NCBI GenBank assembly: GCA_027622795.1
Contig: JAQBZA010000245.1
Location: forward strand, 1 to 5,430
DNA length: 5,430 nucleotides
DNA from: Planctomycetota bacterium
GTDB lineage: Bacteria > Planctomycetota > Planctomycetia > Pirellulales > UBA1268
Direction: 5' to 3'
Program-made: the position numbers and the translations under genes
Notes under the pieces: generated by a model
The model's database searches: none
The model's input: the letters and a program-made list of their open reading frames with translations, nothing else
Told to the model about the DNA's origin: nothing
Shown here: positions 1 through 5,430 of the stretch, in pieces
How positions within the stretch are numbered: the stretch's first letter is position 1
Layout: each line of letters starts with the position of its first letter

Positions 1-1475
1 CGGCCGCCGCCACGTCGGGGCGTCCAAACATTCTGTTCATCATCGTCGATGACCAGTCGCCCTTTGACCTCTCGTGCTACAACCCTGCCTCGACGCTCGA
101 CACCCCAGTGATCGACCGGCTGGCTGCCGAAGGGATGGTGTTCGACGCCGCCTATCACATGGGCTCGTTCTCCGGGGCGGTCTGCACACCGAGCCGGCAC
201 ATGGTGATGTGCGGCCGCTCGGTCTGGCACCTGCCGATCGGGCCCAACAGCCCCAAGCAGAAAAAGGGCCAGCCATCGGTGGTGCCGCCGACCGCCCACT
301 GTCCACCGGATATCGCCCAGTTCACACTGGCCCCGGTCTTCAATCGTGCCGGCTACGACACGATGCGGACCTGCAAGCAGGGCAACAGCTACGAGGCGGC
401 GAACAAGCTCTTCACGATCCGCCACGACGCCACCAAGCGCGGCGGCACTGCCGAGACGGGCAGCGGCTGGCATGGCGACCGCGTCATGGACTATCTCGCG
501 GAGCGGGAGCAGAGCAAGGACGCCGATCCGTTCCTGATCTACTTCGGCTTCTCGCATCCGCACGACACGCGGGATGGCACCCCTGAGCTGCTCGCAAAGT
601 ATGGCGCCACCAACCACACCGATCCGAATTCGCTGCCCGCTGCCGATCCAAAGCAGCCGCCCCTGCCCCCCAACTGGCTGCCCGGGCATCCCTTCGACAA
701 TTCCCACGCCGATGTCCGTGACGAGGTGGCCGTGAGCGGCGTCTGGAAAAACCGCGACGCGAGAACGATCCGCAATGAGCTCGGCCGGGAGTTTGCCTGC
801 AGCGAGAATATCGACCGCCAGATCGGCCGGGTGCTCGACAAGCTGGCCGCGATGGGCGAGCTCGGCAACACCTGGATCTTCTACACGGCCGACCATGGCA
901 TGGCGATCGGCCGTCACGGCCTGCAAGGCAAGCAGAATCTCTACGAGCACACCTGGCGGGTGCCCTTCATCGTGAAGGGGCCGGGTGTGAAGCCGGGCAG
1001 CCGTGCCCCCGGCAACATCTACCTCGGCGACACGCTGGCCACGCTCTGCGATATCTGCGCGATCGCCCCGCCCGCCTCAAATGAGGGCACCAGTTTTCTG
1101 CCGGTGCTCGAGGGGCGGCAGCAAACCGTTCGCGACGTGCTTTACGGCGTCTACTGTGGCGGCCAGAAGCCGGGGATTCGCAGTGTGCGGCAGGGCGACT
1201 GGAAGCTGATCAAGTATGAGTCACCCTCCGGCGGCCTCCACACGCAGCTCTTCAACCTGCGGCACAACCGGCACGAGTTTCTGGCCGAGCACCATGATCC
1301 GGCGGTCGCGGCAGCCCTGCCGATGCCGCCCGAGCCGCGGCAGAAAAACCTCGCCACCGATCCGGCCCACGCCGCACAACGCGCCGCGATGGAGGCGCTT
1401 CTGCTCGCCGAGATGCGGCGGCATGACGATCCATTTCGGTTTGCCGACCAGCCCGCAAAGGAGCCCGTGCGATGA
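1..1475 (+). CDS. Secreted type I sulfatase, 5'-truncated by the window edge
   Basis: Formylglycine-dependent sulfatase (alkaline-phosphatase superfamily, PF00884 type) that would hydrolyse sulfate esters outside the cytoplasm. The frame is open from base 3, giving 490 visible residues; a GTG at 108 is internal, because the metal-binding strand RPNILFIIVDDQ (Asp codons at 48 and 51) lies upstream of it in frame. The modification motif CTPSR is at 183-197, with Cys as the formylglycine precursor. Further likely active-site residues are Lys at 375 (TCKQGNSY), the His pair of SHPHD at 555 and 561, Asp-His of ADHG at 891-896 and Lys at 930 (LQGKQN). DHG replaces the commoner DNG, and the usual GKWH motif is reduced to a Lys. 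The C-terminal part (SVRQGDWKLIKY) is typical of the family. A signal peptide presumably precedes the Ala-rich start but is not visible. The stop overlaps the next gene by four bases. The sulfatase call is secure; the substrate is unknown. Confidence 0.93.
   Translation, partial: AAATSGRPNILFIIVDDQSPFDLSCYNPASTLDTPVIDRLAAEGMVFDAAYHMGSFSGAVCTPSRHMVMCGRSVWHLPIGPNSPKQKKGQPSVVPPTAHCPPDIAQFTLAPVFNRAGYDTMRTCKQGNSYEAANKLFTIRHDATKRGGTAETGSGWHGDRVMDYLAEREQSKDADPFLIYFGFSHPHDTRDGTPELLAKYGATNHTDPNSLPAADPKQPPLPPNWLPGHPFDNSHADVRDEVAVSGVWKNRDARTIRNELGREFACSENIDRQIGRVLDKLAAMGELGNTWIFYTADHGMAIGRHGLQGKQNLYEHTWRVPFIVKGPGVKPGSRAPGNIYLGDTLATLCDICAIAPPASNEGTSFLPVLEGRQQTVRDVLYGVYCGGQKPGIRSVRQGDWKLIKYESPSGGLHTQLFNLRHNRHEFLAEHHDPAVAAALPMPPEPRQKNLATDPAHAAQRAAMEALLLAEMRRHDDPFRFADQPAKEPVR
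1457..1463 (+). promoter_or_regulatory. Shine-Dalgarno of the double-sulfatase gene
   Basis: AAAGGAG lies inside the end of the upstream sulfatase gene, eight bases before the ATG at 1472. Its strength and spacing fix that ATG as the start. Combined with the ATGA stop/start overlap it suggests both re-initiation by terminating ribosomes and independent ribosome binding. Confidence 0.8.
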
Positions 1476-4231
1476 CCGCCCGCAGCCCCGTTGCCTGTCT
1501 TGTGAGCCTTGTGGTGGCGCTGGTGCTCTCGATCGGCACCGCGCATGCCGCTTCCCCCCCAAACTTCGTCGTGATCTTCATCGACGACCTGGGGTATGGA
1601 GACATCGGGCCCTTCGGGGCTACGAAACAGCAGACGCCCAACCTCGACCGCATGGCGGCCGAGGGACTGAAACTCACGAGTTTCTACGCGGCGCCGGTCT
1701 GCTCAGTGTCGCGGGCCCAGCTGCTTACCGGCTGCTATGGCGTGCGGGTCGATGTTCCGGGTGTCTATTTCCCGGCTGGCCCGCACGGACTCAATCCCGC
1801 CGAGGTCACGATCGCGGAGCGACTGAAGCCTCTCGGCTACGCGACCGCCTGCATCGGCAAGTGGCACCTGGGAGACCAGCCGGAATTTCTCCCCACCCGC
1901 CAGGGCTTTGATCGCTACTACGGCATTCCGTATTCCAATGACATGCAGCGGGTGTCGACCGCGACCGGCCAGCGGGTCGTGCCGCTATTGCGTGACGAGA
2001 CGGTTGACGAACTGTTGACCGACGAGATGCAGACAGCGATCGTGGAAAAGAGCACGGCCGAGGCGGTGCGGTTTATTGAAGAGGCCAAGGACAGGCCGTT
2101 CTTCCTCTACCTGCCACATACGGCCGTGCATGCCCCGATCGTGCCCGGGAAACGGTTTCAGGGGAAAACCCAAAACGGAAAGTTTGGCGACTGGGTCGCG
2201 GAAGTCGACTGGAGCGTCGGCGAAGTGCTCGACACGCTCCGACGGCTGAAGCTCGCCGACAACACGCTCGTGATCTTCACGAGCGACAATGGCCCCTGGG
2301 TGAGCGTCGTCGGTGACGCCACCATTGCCGGCCCGCTCCGCGGCTCCAAGGGGAGCACTTGGGAGGGGGGCGTGCGGGTGCCGACGATCGCCTGGTGGCC
2401 CGGGCACATCCAGCCGGGCACCACCTGCGATACGGTAGCCGGCACGATTGATCTGTTGCCGACGTGCGTGAGGCTTGCCGGCGGCACGGTGCCGGCCGAG
2501 CCGGTCATCGACGGCCGCGACATGTCGGGCCTGCTTCTTGGCTCGTCGCCGGAATCACCACGAACCGCCCACTACTATTTTCAGGGCAATGGCCTGCAGG
2601 CGGTGCGGCAGGGGAAGTGGAAGCTCGCGATTGCGTCGCAGGCCAGTGGCATGGGCAAGAAGAACGCCCGCCCACCGGAGCCGGCCTCGCTCGATCAGCC
2701 GCGGCTCTACGACCTCAATGCCGACATCGGCGAGACGACCAATGTCGCGGCGGCGCATCCGCAGGTGGTCGCCGACCTGAAGGCCCTTGCCGTGGCCATG
2801 CAGCAGGAGTTGGGGAATCCGAAGTCGCCGGCCCGCCGGCCCGCCGGCAGCGTCGCGAGCCCGCAGACGATCTACCCGACGGTGCCGCAGCCACCGAAGC
2901 AGAAGAAGGCGAAGCAGACCGCCAAAGCGGCGGCAACGCGGCCCAACATCGTGCTCTTTCTCGCCGATGATCTCGGCTACGGTGAACTCGGCTGCTACGG
3001 CAACACAGCCGCGATCACACCCAATCTCGACCGGTTCGCGGCTCAAGGCCTGAAGCTGACCGATTGCCACTCGGCCTCGAGCGTCTGCTCGCCGTCGCGG
3101 TCGAGTCTGCTCACCGGCCGCACCCCCTTTCGCAACGGCGTCTTCACCTGGATTCCGGAGAAGAGCCCGATCCACCTCCGCACGAGTGAGATCACGTTGC
3201 CGAAGCTGCTCAAGGAGGCGGGCTACCAGACCTGCCACGTCGGGAAATGGCACTTAAATGGCCTGTTCAATTTGCCCCAGCAGCCGCAGCCTTCCGACCA
3301 CGGCTACGACTGGTGGCTGGCCACGCAAAACAACGCCGCCCCGAGCCATGCGTTTCCCGAAAACTTCGTTCGCAACGGCACCGCGATCGGCAGGGTCGAT
3401 GACTACTCCGCACCGTTCATTGCCAAGGAGGCCGTGAGTTGGCTGAAGAGTGAGCGGGATCCGGCGAAGCCATTTTTTCTTGCCGTCTGGACGCATGAGC
3501 CGCACTACCCGATTGCCTCGGCCGAGCGGTATGAGAAGCAGCATGCTGCGATCGCCGATACTGAGGAGCGGACCTATCGGGCCAACATCACGCAGCTCGA
3601 TGATGCCTTCGGCATGCTCATGAAAGCACTCGACGAGATCGGAGCGACCGATTCCACGCTCGTCTTCTTTACCAGCGACAACGGCCCCGAAGGGGCAGGT
3701 GATACGGGCCCCGGCCGTGGCCTCGCCGGTCCGTTGCGGGGCCGCAAGCGGTCGATGTACGAAGGGGGCCATCGCGTGCCGGGGATCATTCGCTGGCCGG
3801 GGAAGATCGAGCCGGGCAGCCAGAGCGACCTGCCCGTGATCGGCAGCGACTTCTTTCCCACGGCCCTCGAGGCAGCCGGTCTCGCGCCGCCCCCCGGGCG
3901 CACCCTCGACGGGGTCGATGTGAGCGGCCCGGCGGTGCATGACCCACGGCCGCTCTCCTGGCGATGGGGCGGCTTTGTCGCCTACCGCGAGGGCCCGTGG
4001 AAGATCGTCGCCGACGAGGCGCTCGAGAAGCCAGAGCTCTACAACCTCGCCGATGATCTGGCTGAGACGACCGACCTCGCGGCCCGGGAGCCGGCGCGGC
4101 TGGCCGCCATGCTCGAGCGACTGCGGGCCTACACGGCTGATGTTGAGGCCGAGGCCCCTGACTGGTGGCGGACGCACGATTGGAATCCCAAGCGGCGGGT
4201 GAAAAAGCCGCAGCCCGTGCCGGCCGGGTGA
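1472..4231 (+). CDS. Tandem double-domain secreted sulfatase (919 aa)
   Basis: One polypeptide carrying two complete type I sulfatase (arylsulfatase A-like) domains, about twice the usual 450-550 residues. Residues 1-26 form a Sec signal peptide (Arg at 4, hydrophobic core about 7-22, AHA cleavage site). Domain 1, about 29-448, has metal Asp38/Asp39, formylglycine motif CSVSR at 77-81, GKWHLG at 129-134, His216/His220, SDNG at 271-274 and Lys293. Domain 2, about 490-905, has Asp499/Asp500, CSPSR at 539-543, GKWHL at 591-595, His675/His678, SDNG at 735-738 and Lys759. Domain 2 fits the classical sulfatase signature; domain 1 has Val where Pro is expected. A basic Pro/Ala-rich linker joins them, and no second signal peptide precedes domain 2, so its export depends on the shared N-terminus. 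The start overlaps the upstream sulfatase stop (ATGA), implying co-translation. The two domains could act on different sulfate positions of one polymer, or domain 1 could be a non-catalytic partner; this is inference. Substrate unknown. Confidence 0.93.
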   Translation: MTARSPVACLVSLVVALVLSIGTAHAASPPNFVVIFIDDLGYGDIGPFGATKQQTPNLDRMAAEGLKLTSFYAAPVCSVSRAQLLTGCYGVRVDVPGVYFPAGPHGLNPAEVTIAERLKPLGYATACIGKWHLGDQPEFLPTRQGFDRYYGIPYSNDMQRVSTATGQRVVPLLRDETVDELLTDEMQTAIVEKSTAEAVRFIEEAKDRPFFLYLPHTAVHAPIVPGKRFQGKTQNGKFGDWVAEVDWSVGEVLDTLRRLKLADNTLVIFTSDNGPWVSVVGDATIAGPLRGSKGSTWEGGVRVPTIAWWPGHIQPGTTCDTVAGTIDLLPTCVRLAGGTVPAEPVIDGRDMSGLLLGSSPESPRTAHYYFQGNGLQAVRQGKWKLAIASQASGMGKKNARPPEPASLDQPRLYDLNADIGETTNVAAAHPQVVADLKALAVAMQQELGNPKSPARRPAGSVASPQTIYPTVPQPPKQKKAKQTAKAAATRPNIVLFLADDLGYGELGCYGNTAAITPNLDRFAAQGLKLTDCHSASSVCSPSRSSLLTGRTPFRNGVFTWIPEKSPIHLRTSEITLPKLLKEAGYQTCHVGKWHLNGLFNLPQQPQPSDHGYDWWLATQNNAAPSHAFPENFVRNGTAIGRVDDYSAPFIAKEAVSWLKSERDPAKPFFLAVWTHEPHYPIASAERYEKQHAAIADTEERTYRANITQLDDAFGMLMKALDEIGATDSTLVFFTSDNGPEGAGDTGPGRGLAGPLRGRKRSMYEGGHRVPGIIRWPGKIEPGSQSDLPVIGSDFFPTALEAAGLAPPPGRTLDGVDVSGPAVHDPRPLSWRWGGFVAYREGPWKIVADEALEKPELYNLADDLAETTDLAAREPARLAAMLERLRAYTADVEAEAPDWWRTHDWNPKRRVKKPQPVPAG
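2816..2938 (+). other. Inter-domain linker of the double sulfatase
   Basis: This encodes residues 449-489 between the two sulfatase domains. It is rich in Pro, Lys, Ala, Arg and Gln (for example PQPPKQKKAKQTAKAAA), has no hydrophobic core and looks disordered. It occupies the place where a free-standing second sulfatase would carry its signal peptide. The Ala-rich end just before RPNIVLF could be the relic of a leader's cleavage region, but that is only a guess. Domain limits are estimated from motif spacing, so the edges are uncertain by some ten residues. Confidence 0.7.
2827..2848 (+). repeat. 8-bp tandem repeat GCCGGCCC, 2.75 copies
   Basis: Two perfect copies of GCCGGCCC (2827-2834 and 2835-2842) are followed by a six-base partial copy GCCGGC (2843-2848). 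It lies in the linker of the double sulfatase and encodes about SPARRPAG. The unit length is not a multiple of three, so gain or loss of one unit would shift the reading frame. It may equally be chance in GC-rich Pro/Ala/Arg-coding DNA. Confidence 0.75.
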
Positions 4232-4237
4232 GCGAGG

Positions 4238-4246
4238 TGCTACACT
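4238..4246 (+). promoter_or_regulatory. Possible extended -10 promoter for the DUF485/symporter pair
   Basis: TGC-TACACT fits an extended -10 element (TGn plus a hexamer matching TATAAT at four of six positions). It stands in the 40-base gap after the double-sulfatase stop, with 25 bases between the hexamer and the ATG at 4272. No convincing -35 box is seen about 17 bases upstream, which is tolerable for extended -10 promoters. There is no terminator in the gap, so read-through from the sulfatase genes remains possible. The call rests on a short motif only. Confidence 0.4.
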
Positions 4247-4271
4247 CTGCGGCCACCCCGGGGGCGTTTTC

Positions 4272-4496
4272 ATGGCCGATGGCAACGACACGACGACGAG
4301 CCGGCTCGGCCTCGCGCTCTTCTCGATCTATGTGCTGCTCTATGGCGGCTTCATGGGGCTCGTGCTCATGCGGCCCGACCTGCTCTCGTGGCGGCCGTTT
4401 GGCGGGGTGAATCTGGCGATCGCCTCCGGCATGGGGCTGATCGCCGCCGCCTTCGTTCTCGCCGTGCTCTACATGGTGGCCCGGGCCGGCCGCTGA
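4272..4496 (+). CDS. DUF485-family small inner-membrane protein (YjcH-like)
   Basis: A 74-residue protein with two predicted membrane helices, about residues 11-32 and 46-69, separated by a short loop containing RPDLL and a Trp. Its size, its two-helix plan and its position directly before an ActP-type symporter match the DUF485 family, whose E. coli member YjcH precedes the acetate permease gene. It is shorter than YjcH (about 104 residues), lacking most of the hydrophilic N- and C-terminal tails. Its role is not established for the family; an accessory function for the symporter is the usual inference. The ATG has only a weak G-rich element (GGGGG at 4260-4264) as a candidate ribosome site. 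The next gene begins 28 bases after the stop, consistent with an operon. The gene is probable from context and topology; the family call rests mainly on context. Confidence 0.75.
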   Translation: MADGNDTTTSRLGLALFSIYVLLYGGFMGLVLMRPDLLSWRPFGGVNLAIASGMGLIAAAFVLAVLYMVARAGR

Positions 4497-4509
4497 CAGA
4501 AGCCACGAC

Positions 4510-4514
4510 AGGAA
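4510..4514 (+). promoter_or_regulatory. Probable Shine-Dalgarno of the symporter gene
   Basis: AGGAA lies ten bases before the ATG at 4525 in the 28-base gap after the DUF485 gene. It is a modest match at slightly long spacing, but the best candidate there; a second AGG directly abuts the ATG and is too close to function. Confidence 0.5.
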
Positions 4515-4524
4515 CCGCTGCAGG

Positions 4525-5430
4525 ATGCTTCACGACACCTCCCCGCTGGCCGTGCTCATCTTCGCCGCCTTCGTGGTCGGCGTGATCGGCCTCTCCTTCT
4601 GGCTCGGCCGCAAGAAGCAGTCGGCCGCGGCCTACTATGCGGCCCATGGCGAAGTGCACTGGTTCGTCAACGGCATCGCCTTCGCCGGCGACTATCTCTC
4701 GGCCGCCTCGTTCTTGGGCATCTGCGGGATGATCGCCTTCTCGGGCTACGACGGCTTCCTCTACTCGATCGGCTTTCTGGCCGGCTGGGTGGTGGCGCTG
4801 TTTGTGATCGCCGAGCCGATCAAGGCCCTCGGCCGGTTCACCTTCGCCGATGCCCTCGACGCGAAGTTCAACAGCCGCGGCATCAAGATGGCCGTGGCGA
4901 TCTCCACGCTCGTGGTGAGCATCTTCTATCTGATCCCGCAGATGGTCGGGGCGGGCTCGCTGATCACGCCACTGTTGGGCCTGCCGCAGTCGGTCGGCGT
5001 GGTGCTCGTTGGGGTCGCCGTGACGCTGATTGTCGTCACCGCCGGCATGGTCTCCACCACCTGGGTGCAGTTCATCAAGGGCTCCCTGCTCGTCTTCTTC
5101 TGCGGCATCCTCACGGTGCTGATCCTCGGCCGCGGTCTCAGTGTGAACGCCGGCCGCCCGGGTACCGAAGACCTCACGCCGCAGGTCAAAACGATTCGAT
5201 CCGACGGCAGCGTAATCATCGATGGCCAGCCCCAGACCCGTGACCACGACCTGCGGCCGGTCGGCACGATCCTCCGGCTCCCCGAGCGGTATGCCGGCCA
5301 GACCGCCACCGGCCCGCTCCGGCCGCTTGAATACCTGGCTGCCCTCGAAGACTCGACGATCGTCACCTGGTCGGCCAAGCGGCATTCCGACGAGCAGGGC
5401 AGCCACATCACCTATTCGCCGGTCGAGAAG
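4525..5430 (+). CDS. Sodium:solute symporter, ActP (cation/acetate) type, 3'-truncated by the window edge
   Basis: The first 302 residues of a solute:sodium symporter family (SSS, LeuT-fold) transporter, open to the last base. Recognisable acetate-permease blocks are GDYLSAASFLG (55-65), FSGYDGFLYSIGFLAGW (72-88), RFTFADALD (104-112), YLIPQMVGAG (135-144) and the TTWVQFIKG segment (178-186). Six hydrophobic helices fall at about 8-28, 47-72, 77-98, 121-148, 156-176 and 183-203. Basic loops after helices 1 and 3 place those loops in the cytoplasm and the N-terminus outside. From about 206 to the window end (302) the chain is hydrophilic with no membrane helix, far longer than the corresponding E. 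coli ActP loop, and would lie outside the cytoplasm. It lacks the longer N-terminal leader of E. coli ActP. The likely role is cation-coupled uptake of acetate or a related short carboxylate; other monocarboxylates cannot be excluded. It is probably co-transcribed with the DUF485 gene. Confidence 0.9.
   Translation, partial: MLHDTSPLAVLIFAAFVVGVIGLSFWLGRKKQSAAAYYAAHGEVHWFVNGIAFAGDYLSAASFLGICGMIAFSGYDGFLYSIGFLAGWVVALFVIAEPIKALGRFTFADALDAKFNSRGIKMAVAISTLVVSIFYLIPQMVGAGSLITPLLGLPQSVGVVLVGVAVTLIVVTAGMVSTTWVQFIKGSLLVFFCGILTVLILGRGLSVNAGRPGTEDLTPQVKTIRSDGSVIIDGQPQTRDHDLRPVGTILRLPERYAGQTATGPLRPLEYLAALEDSTIVTWSAKRHSDEQGSHITYSPVEK

Noticed and set aside
108..1475. GTG at 108 as the start of the first sulfatase
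   Set aside because: The same frame is open to the window edge and encodes the essential RPNILFIIVDDQ metal-binding strand upstream of 108, so the real start is outside the window.
2798..4231. Internal ATG (Met443) as a separate start for the second sulfatase domain
   Set aside because: There is no good Shine-Dalgarno before it, and the residues that follow are hydrophilic, not a signal peptide, so the product could not be exported like other members.
1472..4231. Recent internal duplication as origin of the two sulfatase domains
   Set aside because: Similarity is confined to family-conserved motifs, the substrate-side segments differ, and no long nucleotide repeat is visible between the halves.
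4251..4270. GC-rich palindrome CCCCGGGG followed by TTTT as a terminator for the sulfatase operon
   Set aside because: The palindrome has no loop and a very short stem, the T run is only four bases, and it sits immediately before the next start codon.
3254..4291. Minus-strand open frame of 345 codons opposite sulfatase domain 2
   Set aside because: It mirrors a well-supported sulfatase domain, has Arg/Pro/Gly-rich composition without recognisable motifs, and is expected in GC-rich DNA.
4366..5406. Minus-strand open frame of 346 codons opposite the DUF485 and symporter genes
   Set aside because: Its His/Asp/Glu/Gly-rich translation is the antisense of hydrophobic helix codons; the + strand encodes clear symporter motifs throughout.

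Overview
The window is GC-rich and densely coding, with every supported gene on the + strand. Its content (a cluster of secreted type I sulfatases, two of them fused into one polypeptide, next to a DUF485/acetate-type symporter pair) is what one expects of Planctomycetota, perhaps a Pirellulales-like lineage known for very large sulfatase repertoires. That assignment is inference from gene content and composition; no rRNA or other phylogenetic marker is present.

Layout. (1) Bases 1-1475 hold the 3' part of a sulfatase gene; only the N-terminus, presumably a signal peptide, lies outside the window. (2) Bases 1472-4231 encode a 919-residue protein with a signal peptide and two complete sulfatase domains in one reading frame, joined by a Lys/Pro/Ala-rich linker. 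Its start overlaps the stop of gene 1 (ATGA) and has a strong Shine-Dalgarno inside gene 1, so the two genes are almost certainly one transcriptional and translationally coupled unit. (3) A 40-base gap with a possible extended -10 promoter leads to a 74-residue two-helix DUF485 membrane protein (4272-4496). (4) From 4525 to the window end runs the N-terminal 302 residues of a sodium:solute symporter of the acetate permease (ActP) type, with an unusual long hydrophilic stretch after the sixth membrane helix.

How they work together. The sulfatases should be exported and hydrolyse sulfate esters, probably on sulfated polysaccharides, although no glycoside hydrolase or binding module is visible to fix the substrate. 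They require a formylglycine-generating enzyme that is not encoded here. The DUF485/symporter pair is probably a separate operon for uptake of acetate or a similar short carboxylate.

The points most worth a second look are the double-sulfatase fusion, the Val in place of Pro in the formylglycine motif of its first domain, and an 8-bp tandem repeat in the linker at which loss or gain of a unit would cut off the second domain. I see no RNA genes, CRISPR, mobile elements or credible minus-strand genes.
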